Origin: Erythrobacter litoralis
GTDB taxonomy: Bacteria > Pseudomonadota > Alphaproteobacteria > Sphingomonadales > Sphingomonadaceae
Assembly (NCBI RefSeq): GCF_029760855.1
Contig: NZ_SOSI01000001.1
Location: 434,001 to 498,000 of the forward strand
DNA: 64,000 nt
Reading direction: 5' to 3'
Shown here: one piece after another, positions 36,447 to 47,067 of the stretch
Position numbering within the stretch: position 1 is the first letter of the stretch
Layout of the letters: each line of letters begins with the position of its first letter
The notes under the pieces: model-generated
The model's input: only the letters and a program-made list of their open reading frames with translations
What the model was told of the DNA's origin: nothing
The model's database searches: none
Made by a program: the position numbers and the translations under genes

Positions 36447-37028
36447 TCAATTCTGGCGGGCCTTGTCGATTGCCTTTTCGAATTGCGTTTCAGTGAGGGC
36501 ACCGGTGTATTTGAAGCGTCCGCTCACGTAGGTCGGCGTACCGACGATACCGAGTGCCATCGCATCGCGCCGATTTGCGACGAGGCGCTGCGTCGGACCG
36601 CCGGCTTCGATAGTTTTCATCAGCGACTGCCAGTTGCCCCCGAGGCCCGTGACGACCTCCGCCATGACCGCGGGCGTAAGCGGGCGCCGCTCCCGCATGA
36701 AGGCGTCATGCACGGCGGTGTACAGTCCCTGTTCGTTCGCTGCGATGGCGATACGGGCGGCATCTTCCGATGGTGGACCGAAGATCGGAAGATCGCGATA
36801 GACGATCCGCGTGTCCCCGTCTTTTGCGACCGCTTCGAGCATCGCGGGATGCGCTCTGCGACAGGCGGGACAGCGATAATCGGTGAAGACGATCAACGAT
36901 ACCGAAGCGTCTTGTGGACCCGATGAAGGTGCGTCCGCATCGGAAGCCAGCCTCTCGGCGAGGGCGGCCCTTATCGGCGTTCCGTCGATGTGGACTGCAC
37001 GGAAATAATGGGAGGCGGCAACTCCCAA
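36447..37028 (-). CDS. DsbA/thioredoxin-like disulfide protein
   Basis: A thioredoxin-fold protein with CPAC (in TDYRCPACRRAHP) and the cis-Pro GTPTYVSG motif. The visible start is TTG 37028, giving 193 residues. Upstream in the same frame is a hydrophobic segment SALLFAIIVCLGVAA with no ATG, GTG or TTG before the preceding gene; a CTG at 37052 could start a protein with a membrane anchor. It follows the lipoprotein gene of the Mla operon and may be an oxidoreductase of the same envelope set. Confidence 0.75.
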   Translation of the reverse strand: MGVAASHYFRAVHIDGTPIRAALAERLASDADAPSSGPQDASVSLIVFTDYRCPACRRAHPAMLEAVAKDGDTRIVYRDLPIFGPPSEDAARIAIAANEQGLYTAVHDAFMRERRPLTPAVMAEVVTGLGGNWQSLMKTIEAGGPTQRLVANRRDAMALGIVGTPTYVSGRFKYTGALTETQFEKAIDKARQN

Positions 37029-37098
37029 GCAGACGATTATCGCAAAAAGCAGCGCAGAGCGTATCGAACCCCCGGCCGCAGGCTGCCTGTCGTGCCCT

Positions 37099-37683
37099 CT
37101 AACCGATCCACTCCGCCACTTCGAGCGCGACCTGATTTGCCGCCTGGTTCAGCGCCGGGCCGACCGCGGCCGCTTCGGGCGCAACGCCGGAGATGACCGC
37201 TTCGAAGCGGCGCGTGCGTACCGAACTGCCCGCGCCCGGAAGGACGCCGTCGAACACGACCACGACCGAGGAGTTGCGCGCATCATATCCAAACTGGCGG
37301 ACCGTGCCGTTCAACCGCGTCTCCGCGAGGGCGCCCGGATCGTCGCCGTCCACGATGATGCGATTAGTGCGCGTGCGCAGCGTTTCGCCGATCAACCGAC
37401 GAAACAGGCGCGCAGGTTTCTCGACCCAGGTTGCATCCTGCAAATAGGCGATGCTGGTATCGTCGATCTGCACTGGCACCCGCGTCACGTCGAGCGCGGC
37501 AGGCGCTTCGAATTCGCTGAGCACGATCGACTGGCCTGCATTGCTGGATGCGCCACTGCCTGCCGGGGCGGTGGCGGTCGGCGTGAGGGTCAGGAGGCTA
37601 TCGGGCGTTTCCGGCCCGAAGCTGATACAACCTGCGAGCAGCAGTGCTGGGGCGAACGCGGCGAGGGTCTTGAACTTGCGCAT
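37099..37683 (-). CDS. PqiC/ABC-transport auxiliary lipoprotein
   Basis: 194 residues with lipobox LLAGC (near residue 19) and the ABC_trans_aux (DUF330) type domain (FEAPAALDVTRVPVQIDD). ATG 37683 has GAGAG upstream; a TTG at 37698 is also in frame. It starts 11 bases after mlaD. It probably forms the outer-membrane-side partner of the Mce lipid transporter. Confidence 0.85.
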   Translation of the reverse strand: MRKFKTLAAFAPALLLAGCISFGPETPDSLLTLTPTATAPAGSGASSNAGQSIVLSEFEAPAALDVTRVPVQIDDTSIAYLQDATWVEKPARLFRRLIGETLRTRTNRIIVDGDDPGALAETRLNGTVRQFGYDARNSSVVVVFDGVLPGAGSSVRTRRFEAVISGVAPEAAAVGPALNQAANQVALEVAEWIG

Positions 37684-37694
37684 CGCGAAATCTC

Positions 37695-38648
37695 TCAATT
37701 GTCGGGCTCGTAATCGGGCATGGGCTGGCTCGAAAGCAATGCGCCGGCGCCCTTTTCGTCGATCTTTTCGGTGACGCCGCGTAGCGCCTTGCTGGTCGCG
37801 CGCAGATCGCGCAGTGTCGCTTCGGCGGCGGGCAGCGTGCTTTCGGTCAGCTGCTTGGTTGCCGGACGCGCATCTTCGAGCGTAACCTTAAGTGCTTCCG
37901 CAGCACCGCTTGCGGACTCGAGCGTTGAGCGAAGCTGCTTTGCAATCTGCTCGCCTTCGGAATTGATCAACCGGTCGGTCGAGGCGGTGACCTTCTCGAA
38001 CTCGTCGAGCGCTTCGGCTGACTCTCGCAAGGTAACCTGCAATTCCGCCATCGTGCGTTCGACCTGCGGGGCGGCCTGCGCAAAACCGCGGGTTATCTCG
38101 TTTGTGTTGGCGAGAATTCCGGCGATCTCGCCCTGGTTCTCGTCGCTCAAGAGTTGGGTCAGCCGCTCGGTCAGGGTTGCCAGCCGCTCGAGCAGCAGAG
38201 GCGCGTTGGCCAGAATAGCGTTGAAGCCGCCATCCTGCGGCGGGATGATCGGTACGCCTTCGGTGCAGGCCGTGGTCTCGCAGGTGATGGCCGGGGCGCC
38301 GCTGCGCGCACCGTCGAGCATGATGGTCGAAACGCCGGTGAAGCTGCCCTGGATCGTCGCCGTGGTACCGACGAGGATAGGCACTTCTTCCTTCACCTTG
38401 ATGCGGACGCGAACGAATTCGGGATCCTTGTCCCACAGCGCGATCTGGGAGACTTGCCCGACCGGAACGCCGGCGAAGGACACTTGGCTGCCATTGGCGA
38501 GGCCCGAGACGGACTGGCCGAAAAAGATGTCGTATTCCTTTTGGTGGCCTTCGCCTAGCCGTGCCAGCCAGACGATGAACAGCGCCAGCCCTGCTAGGAT
38601 CAACAGCGTGACGGCCCCCACCCACACATGATTTGCCCGCGTTTCCAT
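37695..38648 (-). CDS. MlaD/Mce-family lipid transport protein
   Basis: 317 residues. A single membrane helix (VGAVTLLILAGLALFIVWLA) near the start, then one MCE domain (NGSQVSFAGVPVGQVSQI), then a long helical C-terminal part with repeated Glu/Thr/Leu heptads. It is the periplasmic substrate-binding ring of the transporter. Start ATG overlaps the mlaF stop by one base. Confidence 0.9.
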   Translation of the reverse strand: METRANHVWVGAVTLLILAGLALFIVWLARLGEGHQKEYDIFFGQSVSGLANGSQVSFAGVPVGQVSQIALWDKDPEFVRVRIKVKEEVPILVGTTATIQGSFTGVSTIMLDGARSGAPAITCETTACTEGVPIIPPQDGGFNAILANAPLLLERLATLTERLTQLLSDENQGEIAGILANTNEITRGFAQAAPQVERTMAELQVTLRESAEALDEFEKVTASTDRLINSEGEQIAKQLRSTLESASGAAEALKVTLEDARPATKQLTESTLPAAEATLRDLRATSKALRGVTEKIDEKGAGALLSSQPMPDYEPDN

Positions 38649-39553
38649 TACTTAGCCTTATCCTTCGCAGCATCCGCTTTGTCCAACGCTTTGACCGCGT
38701 GCGCCGCGATCGGTCGGTCCATGTGCTGCCTGAGTTCGTCGAGCGCCTGCGCCGTCAGCGCTGCGCGGCCGCGCGGGCCGTTGAAGTATTCCTGTATCCA
38801 AGGATGGTCGAGTTCCATGAGGTTGGGCACGGTATCGACCGCGATCACCTTCTTGTCCGCAAGCACCGCCACCCGATCGCAAATTTCGTGCAGCGTATCG
38901 AGATCGTGGGTGATGAGGAACACGGTCAGACCGAGCGTTTCCTTCAATTCCAGCGTCAACCGGTCGAACGCCGCCGCGCCGATCGGGTCGAGGCCGGCTG
39001 TCGGCTCGTCGAGGAAGAGCAGTTCGGGGTCGAGTGCCAGAGCGCGCGCAAGACCGGCGCGCTTTTTCATGCCCCCCGAAAGCTCGCTCGGATATTTGCT
39101 GACCGCGTTTTCCGGCAGGCCGGAGAGGACCACCTTGTAGCGCGCGATCTCGTGCCGCAGATGCTCGCTAATTTCCGGATAGAACTGGTTGAGCGGCACT
39201 TCGACATTCTCGCCCACCGTAAGAGTGGAGAACAACGCGCCGCCCTGAAACAAAACACCCCACCGATCGCGCACGCCCAGAACCTCGTCTGGCTCGGCTT
39301 CGGTGATGGATCGTCCGAACACCTTTATCTCGCCGGCGCTCGGTATTTGAAGCCCGATGATCGAACGCATCAGAACCGATTTGCCCGTGCCCGATCCGCC
39401 GACCACGCCAAGGATTTCCCCGCGCTTGACCTTGAGATCGAGCTGGTCGTGAATGGTCTGTTCGCCGAACTTGTTGACCAGGCCCTCGACGACGATCGGA
39501 TATTCGCCGCGAAACCGTTCGTGCCGCTCGGGAGGGGGGAGATCGTCCGCCAT
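38648..39553 (-). CDS. ATP-binding protein of the Mla-type lipid transporter (MlaF)
   Basis: 301 residues. Walker A GGSGTGKS, signature LSGGMKKRAGLARALALDP and Walker B LLFLDEPT, then the H-loop ITHD. It powers lipid movement through the MlaE permease. ATG 39553 overlaps the mlaE stop (TGATG). The longer upstream frame is a shadow. A C-terminal extension rich in Ala/Lys (PIAAHAVKALDKADAAK) is unusual in length. Confidence 0.93.
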   Translation of the reverse strand: MADDLPPPERHERFRGEYPIVVEGLVNKFGEQTIHDQLDLKVKRGEILGVVGGSGTGKSVLMRSIIGLQIPSAGEIKVFGRSITEAEPDEVLGVRDRWGVLFQGGALFSTLTVGENVEVPLNQFYPEISEHLRHEIARYKVVLSGLPENAVSKYPSELSGGMKKRAGLARALALDPELLFLDEPTAGLDPIGAAAFDRLTLELKETLGLTVFLITHDLDTLHEICDRVAVLADKKVIAVDTVPNLMELDHPWIQEYFNGPRGRAALTAQALDELRQHMDRPIAAHAVKALDKADAAKDKAK

Positions 39554-40665
39554 CAGGCCCACCCGACCTTGGTGAAGAAGACGGCGAAGAACGCATCGAG
39601 CACGATGACGGCGAAAATGCCGGTCACCACAGCCATCGTGGTGCGCAGGCCCACCTGCTCGGAGTCGTTCTCGACCTTCATGCCATGATAGCAACCGGCG
39701 AGCGAAACGATCAGGCCGAAGACGGGCGCCTTTATTAGGCCTACCCATAAATCGTAGGTCGGGACGACTTCCTGGATGCGGAACAGGAAAGTCCAGAACG
39801 GGATGCCGAGCATGACGTCGCCGATCACCGCTCCGCCGATAATCGCTGTCGCGCAAGCGTAGAACCCCAGCAGCGGCATCATGATGATCGCAGCAAGGAT
39901 GCGCGGGATGACCAGCGCTTCCATCGGCGAAATGCCGATCGTGCGCATGGCGTCGACTTCCTCGGTCAGCTTCATCGTGCCGAGCTGCGCGGCAAAGGCG
40001 CTGCCCGAACGGCCCGCCACCATGATCGCGGTCATCAGCACGCCGAGTTCGCGCAAGGTAATCCGGCCGACGAGGTTCACCGTCAGCGTCTCCGCCCCGA
40101 ACTGCGCAAGCTGCACCGCGCCCTGCTGCGCGATGACGACGCCGATGAGGAAGCTCATCAAGCCGACGATTGGCAGGGCGGATACTCCGACCAGTTCCAT
40201 CTGCCGGACCAGCGCAAGCGAACGGAACCGGCTGGGATGGCGAATGACATTGCCCGCCGCCACCAGCAGCGCACCGAGGAAACCCAGCACGCCCATGAAG
40301 CCGCGGCGGCCGTTATAGACTTTCTCGCCGATCGCTTCGGGTACGCGCTGCAACAATTGCGCGCGGGGCGCGGATACAGCCTCGCCTTCGTGCGAACCTT
40401 CGAGCGCCTTCATCAGCCGCTGCGCCCGATCGCTTGCGCCTACGATTTCAGCGTTATGCTCGGTCGCCAGGCTGCACGCGACCCATGCGCCCACGGTATC
40501 GATTTCGCTGACTTCGGAAAGATCGACTTTACTGAATTCGCGATCCAAGCCGCGCAAATCTTCGTCCACCCCGCCAATCGTCGAGATAAGATATGGCCCG
40601 GAGAGCGCCAGCGTTGCGCCCCCGTCCGCCCCTTCGTCCACCTCGAATTGCGCCAGACCGTCCAT
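39553..40665 (-). CDS. MlaE-type lipid ABC transporter permease with N-terminal STAS-like domain
   Basis: 370 residues. The first 120 residues form a STAS-like domain ([28 protein letters not shown]), then five or so membrane segments and the permease motif [27 protein letters not shown]. In E. coli the STAS protein MlaB is separate; here it is fused. First gene of the operon, starting 94 bases from the divergent valS. Confidence 0.92.
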   Translation of the reverse strand: MDGLAQFEVDEGADGGATLALSGPYLISTIGGVDEDLRGLDREFSKVDLSEVSEIDTVGAWVACSLATEHNAEIVGASDRAQRLMKALEGSHEGEAVSAPRAQLLQRVPEAIGEKVYNGRRGFMGVLGFLGALLVAAGNVIRHPSRFRSLALVRQMELVGVSALPIVGLMSFLIGVVIAQQGAVQLAQFGAETLTVNLVGRITLRELGVLMTAIMVAGRSGSAFAAQLGTMKLTEEVDAMRTIGISPMEALVIPRILAAIIMMPLLGFYACATAIIGGAVIGDVMLGIPFWTFLFRIQEVVPTYDLWVGLIKAPVFGLIVSLAGCYHGMKVENDSEQVGLRTTMAVVTGIFAVIVLDAFFAVFFTKVGWA

Positions 40666-40759
40666 CTTCCTGCGCCTATGCGGCGATTTCGGCGCGGCGG
40701 CAAGCGCAGAGGCGCGTTTGCGTTGCATCGCAACAGGGGCGCTGGCATGGGCTACGGCC

Positions 40760-43492
40760 ATGAGTACAGAGCTTCCCAAGACCTTCGACCCTGCCGAAAT
40801 CGAGGCGCGCTGGTATGCGCACTGGGAGGAGAACGGCCTGTTTCGACCCGAACGGCCAGACTCGGAAGCCTACACCATCGTCAATCCGCCGCCGAACGTG
40901 ACCGGCAGCCTCCACATCGGTCACGCGCTCGACAATACGTTGCAGGACATCGTGATCCGGTACGAGCGGCTGCGCGGCAAGGACGCGCTGTGGGTAGTCG
41001 GCACCGACCATGCCGGCATCGCGACGCAGATGGTGGTGGAGCGCCAGCTCGAGGCGAAGCAGGACAAGCGCACGAACTACTCGCGCGAAGACTTCGTCAG
41101 CAAGGTCTGGGAATGGAAGGACGAAAGCGGCGGCACGATCACCCGTCAGCTCCGCCGTCTCGGCTGCTCGATGGACTGGAGCCGCGAACAGTTTACGATG
41201 GACGAGCATTTCAGCCGCGCGGTGCTCAAGACCTTCGTTGATCTTTACAATGACGGGCTGATCTACCGCGACAAGCGGCTGGTGAACTGGGATCCGAAAC
41301 TCAAGACCGCGATCAGCGATCTCGAAGTCGAGACGCAGGACGTGAAGGGTCATTTCTGGCATTTCCGCTATCCGCTGGAGGGCGGCGTGACGCTCGAGAA
41401 CGGGCAGGACTACATCGAGGTCGCCACTACCCGGCCCGAGACGATGCTGGCCGATATGGCAGTGGCCGTGCACCCGACCGACGAGCGGTATGCCAGCGTC
41501 GTCGGCAAGCATGTCGTCCTGCCCATTACCGGGCGGCGCGTGCCGATCGTGGCGGACGAACATGCCGATCCGGAACTCGGCAGTGGCGCGGTGAAGATTA
41601 CGCCGGGGCACGACTTTAACGATTTCGAGGTCGGCAAGCGCGCCGGAATCGAGCCCGGCGATATGCTCAACATGCTCGACGGCGATGCTAATGTCACGCA
41701 GACCGCCGACGGAAAGGTGCCGAATGAGTTCCTCGGCCTCCACCGCTTCGCCCGCGATGGCAAGGACGGTGCGCGCGAACTCGTGGTGCAACGGCTGAAG
41801 GAGCAGGGCTACCTCATCCCGCACATCGCCAAGACCAAGAAGGGCGAGGAACAGGAACTCGACGCCGAACCGCGTACCATCGCGACCCCCTTCGGCGACC
41901 GCGGCGGCGTGGTGATCGAACCATGGCTGACCGACCAATGGTATGTCGATGCCGCGAAACTTGCGGTCGACCCGATTGAGGCGGTGAAGTCCGGCGAAGT
42001 CGAGATCGTCCCGAAGACTTGGGAGAAGACATTCTTCAACTGGATGGAGAATATCCAGCCGTGGTGTGTCTCGCGACAATTGTGGTGGGGGCATCGGATA
42101 CCGGCGTGGTATGGTCCGGACGGGGCGGTATTCGTCGCCGAAACCGAAGCCGAGGCGCAGGCCTGGGCGGGCGCCGGCGTTACCCTGACCCGCGACGATG
42201 ACGTTCTCGACACTTGGTTCTCGTCCGCGCTCTGGCCCTTCGCCACGCTCGGCTGGCCAGAAGAAACCGCGCTGGTCGAAAGGCACTACCCCAATAACCT
42301 CCTGATCTCCGGCTTCGACATCCTGTTCTTCTGGGATGCCCGCATGATGATGATGGGCCGCCACCTCACCGGTCAGAACCCATGGCCTCGCCTGTACCTT
42401 CATGGCCTCGTACGTGCGGCGGACGGGGCGAAGATGTCGAAGTCAAAGGGCAATGTGGTCGATCCGCTCGGCCTCATCGATCGCTACGGCGCCGATGCCC
42501 TGCGCTTCTTCATGGCCGCAATGGAAAGCCAGGGGCGCGACATCAAAATGGATGAAAAGCGGGTCGAGGGTTACCGCAACTTCGCCACCAAGCTGTGGAA
42601 CGCGACCCGCTTCTGCCAGGCGAACGGCATCGGCGCGAGCGACACGATTGCCGCTCCATCCGCGCGCCTTGCGGCGAACCAGTGGATCATCGGGGAGGTG
42701 CAGCAGACGGTCGAGGCGCTGGACAAGGCGCTGGCCGACCTACGCTTCGATGCAGCCGCCAACACGATTTACCATTTCGTGTGGGACCGGTTCTGCGACT
42801 GGTATCTCGAACTGATCAAGCCGGTCTTCCAGGGTGATCCTGACAGTGCGCCCGCCGTCGAAACCCGCGCGGTCGCCGGTTGGGCGCTCGACCAAATTCT
42901 CGTAATGCTGCACCCTTTCATGCCCTTCGTGACCGAGGAGCTGTGGCAGGCGCAGGGCGCGCGCGGCGACTATCCGGTAATCACCGCCAAGTGGCCGAAC
43001 CCGCGAGCCGATATCAGCGAGGATGCGGTGGCGGCGATCGACTGGGTCATCGCGCTCACCACTGCTATGCGCGGTGCGAAGAACGAACTCGGCATTCCGC
43101 CCGGCGCGAAGCTGGAAGCTTGGATCGCGAACCCCTCTCCGGTCGCGGCAGGCGTACTGGAACGTGCCAACGCCGCGGTCGAACGACTCGCGCGGCTCAC
43201 CCCGGTGCATATCGGTGAGGCCCCCGCCGGGCCGGCAATGCAGGTCGGCGCAGGTAGCGATGCCATCGTCATCCCGCTCGAAGGGATCGTCGACATCGAA
43301 GCCGAAAAGGCGCGGCTGGCAAAGGCGCTGGAGGCGAGCGAAAAGGAGTTCGGCAGCCTCGACAAGCGGCTCGGCAACCCCAACTTCGTCGAACGCGCAG
43401 CGCCCGAAGCGGTGGAGAAGGCGAAAGCCGATGCGGCGTTCCATGCAAGCGAGATCGACCGGCTCCGAGCGGCTTTGGCGAGACTTGGATAG
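40760..43492 (+). CDS. valS: Valyl-tRNA synthetase
   Basis: 910 residues, within the ValRS range. Class I signatures HIGH at residues 52-55 and KMSKS at 558-562; a CP1 editing domain, anticodon domain and C-terminal coiled coil ([17 protein letters not shown]) are visible. ATG 40760 starts the family sequence; an upstream in-frame ATG at 40718 would overlap the mla promoter region. Confidence 0.97.
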   Translation: MSTELPKTFDPAEIEARWYAHWEENGLFRPERPDSEAYTIVNPPPNVTGSLHIGHALDNTLQDIVIRYERLRGKDALWVVGTDHAGIATQMVVERQLEAKQDKRTNYSREDFVSKVWEWKDESGGTITRQLRRLGCSMDWSREQFTMDEHFSRAVLKTFVDLYNDGLIYRDKRLVNWDPKLKTAISDLEVETQDVKGHFWHFRYPLEGGVTLENGQDYIEVATTRPETMLADMAVAVHPTDERYASVVGKHVVLPITGRRVPIVADEHADPELGSGAVKITPGHDFNDFEVGKRAGIEPGDMLNMLDGDANVTQTADGKVPNEFLGLHRFARDGKDGARELVVQRLKEQGYLIPHIAKTKKGEEQELDAEPRTIATPFGDRGGVVIEPWLTDQWYVDAAKLAVDPIEAVKSGEVEIVPKTWEKTFFNWMENIQPWCVSRQLWWGHRIPAWYGPDGAVFVAETEAEAQAWAGAGVTLTRDDDVLDTWFSSALWPFATLGWPEETALVERHYPNNLLISGFDILFFWDARMMMMGRHLTGQNPWPRLYLHGLVRAADGAKMSKSKGNVVDPLGLIDRYGADALRFFMAAMESQGRDIKMDEKRVEGYRNFATKLWNATRFCQANGIGASDTIAAPSARLAANQWIIGEVQQTVEALDKALADLRFDAAANTIYHFVWDRFCDWYLELIKPVFQGDPDSAPAVETRAVAGWALDQILVMLHPFMPFVTEELWQAQGARGDYPVITAKWPNPRADISEDAVAAIDWVIALTTAMRGAKNELGIPPGAKLEAWIANPSPVAAGVLERANAAVERLARLTPVHIGEAPAGPAMQVGAGSDAIVIPLEGIVDIEAEKARLAKALEASEKEFGSLDKRLGNPNFVERAAPEAVEKAKADAAFHASEIDRLRAALARLG

Positions 43493-43503
43493 ACTGGGAC
43501 GAA

Positions 43504-44238
43504 GTGGCCCTCATTCTAGCGACAGACGATACCGGCGGCCCGGAAATCTTCGCATCGGTCCAAGGCGAGGGGCCGAGCGCCGGGATGCCGGTGGCATTCC
43601 TGCGCCTGTCGCGCTGCAATCTTGCCTGCGTGTGGTGCGACACGGCCTACACCTGGCATTTCGAAGGCGACCAGCGTCCGCATCGGGATGGAAAGACTTT
43701 CGCGCGCAAGGCCAACCAGCTCTCGCTAAACGAAACGGACGTCGCGGAACGGATCGCCGCGCTCGGCCAAACGCGTCTCGTCGTAACCGGGGGCGAACCG
43801 CTGTTGCAGGCCCCCGCCCTCGCCCGGATGCTGGACGCGCTACCTCACGTTGCCGTCGAGGTCGAGACCAACGGCACGACCAAAGCCTTGCCTGCGCTCG
43901 ATGCACGCATTGCCCAGTTCAATGTCAGCCCGAAGCTTGCCCATAGCGGCAATGTGGCGAACCTCGCCCTCCTGCCCGAACGGCTGGACGCCTATGCGAA
44001 CGACACTCGCGCGTGGTTCAAGTTCGTGATCGCCCAGCCCTCGGACATCGAAGAGGTTCTGGCGCTTGCTGCCCGCCATTCCATCCAGCACGAGCGCATT
44101 TTCCTCATGCCCGAAGGCACGGACAGCGACACGCTGCGCGCCCGCGAAAAATGGCTTGCCCCGCTCTGCGTCGAACATGGACTCCGGCTAAGCGACCGCC
44201 TCCACATCCACCTGTTCGGCGACACGCGCGGGACATGA
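43504..44238 (+). CDS. queE: 7-carboxy-7-deazaguanine synthase QueE
   Basis: A radical SAM enzyme of queuosine synthesis, 244 residues. The Cys triad is CNLACVWC (CX3CX2C), followed by VTGGEPLLQ and NVSPKLAHSG. It makes 7-carboxy-7-deazaguanine. GTG start at 43504, 11 bases after valS, so co-transcribed. No queC/queD/queF or preQ1 riboswitch is seen here. Confidence 0.9.
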   Translation: MALILATDDTGGPEIFASVQGEGPSAGMPVAFLRLSRCNLACVWCDTAYTWHFEGDQRPHRDGKTFARKANQLSLNETDVAERIAALGQTRLVVTGGEPLLQAPALARMLDALPHVAVEVETNGTTKALPALDARIAQFNVSPKLAHSGNVANLALLPERLDAYANDTRAWFKFVIAQPSDIEEVLALAARHSIQHERIFLMPEGTDSDTLRAREKWLAPLCVEHGLRLSDRLHIHLFGDTRGT

Positions 44239-44246
44239 TGTGTCTT

Positions 44247-44279
44247 ACGCAGCTACATCCGTGGCTGCGTCTCGCTTTT
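44247..44279 (+). terminator. Weak terminator after queE
   Basis: ACGCAGC at 44247-44253 pairs with GCTGCGT at 44264-44270 around a 10-base loop, followed by CTCGCTTTT. A short stem, so only moderately convincing. Confidence 0.4.
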
Positions 44280-44290
44280 GCTTGAGAAAA

Positions 44291-46219
44291 CTATCCCTGC
44301 GAGCGCCAGCGGGTGACGGTGCGCTCGACGAGGTCCTCTTCGCCGCCGGACTGGCTCCACAATTCGACGAAGCTCGGATCTTCCGAAGCGGGCCGCTTGA
44401 TCTCTTCGAGATTGTCGAAGCTCACCCGGATCGGGATCGCGACACCCTCGCCGCAGATGATGCATTCGCGGTTGCGCAGCGCCGGGATCGCATCGAGGAA
44501 ACCGCGCGCGCCTTCGGGCATGGCCGCACGCACGAATTCCTGGTCGCGGTCGTTGTTTAGGCGCATCGAGATGATCGTGCCGCACTGCGACAGCACGCCT
44601 TCGGCAAGGTCCGACGGACGCTGCGTGATAAGGCCGAGGCTGATCCCGTATTTACGGCCCTCCTTGGCGATGCGCGAGAGGATCGTGCCGACCGAATTCC
44701 CGTCGGCGTTCTTCTCGCTCGGCACATAGCGGTGCGCCTCTTCGCAGACCAGGAGGATCGGATTGGTCTTTTCCTCGCGTCCCCAGATCGCGAAATCGAA
44801 CACCAACCGGCTGAGCACGGCCACTACGGTCGAGGTGATGTCGGACGGCACGCCAGACACGTCGATGATCGAAATCGGCTTGCCGTTGGCAGGCATGCGG
44901 AAGACCTTGGCGATGAATTCCTTCATCGTATCGCCCACCAGCATACCCGAAAACATGAACTGGTAGCGCGGATCGGTCTTCAGTTCCTCAAGCTTGCTGG
45001 AAATGCGCATATAGGGTGCGGACGTCGTCGCCTTGTCCAGCGTGCCCATCGCGTCCTTGAGTGCGTTCGAGAGGTCCGACAGGAGATAGGGGATCGGCGA
45101 GTCTACGGTGATCTTGCCCATACCCTCTGCGAGACGGCTCTTTTGCCGCGCCTTCAGCAGGCATTTGGCGAGGATATCCGCATCGATCTGCCGCTCGTTC
45201 CCATTGCTGGTTAGCAGGACTTCGCAATGCTCCTCGAAATTCATCAGCCAGTAGGGCATCTGCAGATTCGAGACGTCGAGGATCACACCCGTCTGCGTGA
45301 AGGCAGCCGAATATTCGCCATGCGGGTCGATCATCACGATGTGACCTTCCGGCGCCGCTTCGCAAATGCGGTGCAAGATCAAGGCCGCGCTGGTCGACTT
45401 GCCCGTACCGGTCGAACCGAGCAGGGCGAAGTGCTTGCCGAGCATGGCATCGACATACAAGCCGGCGCGAATGTCCTTGGTCGGATAGACCCGGCCGATC
45501 GTCACCGCGCTGCGCCCGTCGCTGGCATAGATCTGCCGCAGGTCCTGCGTGCTTGCGGGATAGACCATCGCGCCCGGCACGGGATAGCGGGTAACGCCGC
45601 GGCGGAAGCCGTGCAGCCTGCCGGTAAGCTTTTCTTCCACGCCCTCGCCCAGGAAGTCGATATTGGCGAGGATGGACCCGGCCTTGCGATCCTGTCTCTG
45701 GTTGCGGACACTGGCGACGAGCCACGAGTTGCCGACGCGGATCTTGATCTGGCTGCCGACCTGTCCCGCCATCGCCACCGAAGGATCCTCGTCCTCCGCG
45801 CATTCGGAAAGCCGCTGGAGGTCGATCGCGATCATCGATCCCGACCCTGCGATTTCAAGCACCACACCGATGGGCAGCGAGACGTTCTCGCTGACCTCGT
45901 CGCTATCGTAGACCGGCTCTTCGTCCTCGACCGGCTCGGGCTTCGGAGCGAGATCGGACGGGCGCGGCGGCGCTTGGCCCAGCCGAGGTTCGGAAGGACG
46001 CTGAGCGGCTTGCGGCTCGGCTGCCGGGAATTTTGCCACCGGCTCCGGCTCAGCCTGCTCCTGCGGCCGATGCACGTAGCCGGAACGCGACTGGACCGGC
46101 TGGCCTTCCGCCCGGCGAATACGATCGCGAAGCGTATTGCTGCGCGGCTGCGGCGGTTCCGCGCCCAGTTCCTGCGCCGGATCGAAGGTACGGAAGCTGC
46201 CGCTACGCATGTCGTTCAT
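44291..46219 (-). CDS. HerA-like ATP-binding protein (second copy type)
   Basis: 642 residues. A proline/Glu-rich N-terminal tail (about 1-110) precedes a HerA-barrel-like part, then the ATPase with GSTGTGKST around residue 272 and VCEEAHRY. The GLITQRPSDLAEGVLSQCG segment and an Arg in the later helices are typical of HerA. The N-terminal tail is absent from the other HerA-like gene in this window. It may act in DNA end processing by analogy; no NurA partner is adjacent. Confidence 0.85.
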   Translation of the reverse strand: MNDMRSGSFRTFDPAQELGAEPPQPRSNTLRDRIRRAEGQPVQSRSGYVHRPQEQAEPEPVAKFPAAEPQAAQRPSEPRLGQAPPRPSDLAPKPEPVEDEEPVYDSDEVSENVSLPIGVVLEIAGSGSMIAIDLQRLSECAEDEDPSVAMAGQVGSQIKIRVGNSWLVASVRNQRQDRKAGSILANIDFLGEGVEEKLTGRLHGFRRGVTRYPVPGAMVYPASTQDLRQIYASDGRSAVTIGRVYPTKDIRAGLYVDAMLGKHFALLGSTGTGKSTSAALILHRICEAAPEGHIVMIDPHGEYSAAFTQTGVILDVSNLQMPYWLMNFEEHCEVLLTSNGNERQIDADILAKCLLKARQKSRLAEGMGKITVDSPIPYLLSDLSNALKDAMGTLDKATTSAPYMRISSKLEELKTDPRYQFMFSGMLVGDTMKEFIAKVFRMPANGKPISIIDVSGVPSDITSTVVAVLSRLVFDFAIWGREEKTNPILLVCEEAHRYVPSEKNADGNSVGTILSRIAKEGRKYGISLGLITQRPSDLAEGVLSQCGTIISMRLNNDRDQEFVRAAMPEGARGFLDAIPALRNRECIICGEGVAIPIRVSFDNLEEIKRPASEDPSFVELWSQSGGEEDLVERTVTRWRSQG

Positions 46220-46317
46220 CGGGAGTGCCCTGTGTCTACGCGGCGCTAATGCGCGCGCCCTGACCAGGGTGATGCCCTCACACAGTTAAGATCGGGTAAC
46301 GATGGAGCGCCAGGCTG

Positions 46318-47067
46318 CTAGAGCCGTGCAAATAACCGCCCTGCGCCCCAGCCCATACCGACCGACAGGATTACGGCCACGAGCCCATAGGCGAGCCCGT
46401 ATTCCTGCGAGCTGCTTTCGACGAAACGCTCGAAGCCAACCTTGCGAACGTCGACCTCGGTCGTGGCCGAAGCCACGACCCGGCCGCGCGAAACCGCGAA
46501 GGTTTCGGCCGTGTACATTCCGGTCGTCACATTGGACGGCAACGAGATACGCGCCTGATACAGCACGCCCTCGGAAATCGTGACGCCCTGAAAGTCCTGC
46601 TTGTACAGGCCCTGCCGCTCCTTGAGATCGACGAGCCCGGCGGCAAAGCGCGATAAGGCGTCTGAATCGATCGCGCCCGTTGGCGAAAGCTGGATATAGT
46701 CGGTCCCGAACTCGAAGATCGCGGCGGTCCGCTCATCGACGATGTTCTCGACCGGCTCGGATGCGGCAACCGCGAAAAAACTTGGCACGGATCGGAAATC
46801 ACTGCTTTCCGCATTGATCCAGACACCTGCGAAGCGCTCTTTCTCGCGCAAGCGGATCGGCTCGCTCGGTCCTTTCAGGACGACGACGATCGCATAGTCT
46901 CTCGCGGCCTGCCCGTCCGGATCGAGGACCGCGCCGTAGAGCAGCAGTTCGGTTCCGGTGAAGCCCTGCCTCACCTGAACCTCGTGCTGGGAGATTTCCG
47001 GGACCAGCACGGGATCGCGCTGGCCCATCAGGGCGAAGGCAGCGAGCAGGACAAGCAGCGCCCTCAC
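46318..47067 (-). CDS. TIGR02186-family exported membrane protein
   Basis: 249 residues. An N-terminal signal-like segment (ALLVLLAAFALMGQ) and a C-terminal membrane helix (YGLVAVILSVGMGWGAGRLF). The beta-rich middle (GTELLLYGAVLDPDG) matches the TIGR02186 alphaproteobacterial transmembrane family. The GTG start overlaps the TSUP stop (GTGA). The two genes are usually found together, so it probably helps the exporter. Confidence 0.85.
   Translation of the reverse strand: MRALLVLLAAFALMGQRDPVLVPEISQHEVQVRQGFTGTELLLYGAVLDPDGQAARDYAIVVVLKGPSEPIRLREKERFAGVWINAESSDFRSVPSFFAVAASEPVENIVDERTAAIFEFGTDYIQLSPTGAIDSDALSRFAAGLVDLKERQGLYKQDFQGVTISEGVLYQARISLPSNVTTGMYTAETFAVSRGRVVASATTEVDVRKVGFERFVESSSQEYGLAYGLVAVILSVGMGWGAGRLFARL

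Noticed and set aside
43492-43510. Possible preQ1 riboswitch before queE
   Set aside because: Only 11 bases separate valS and queE.
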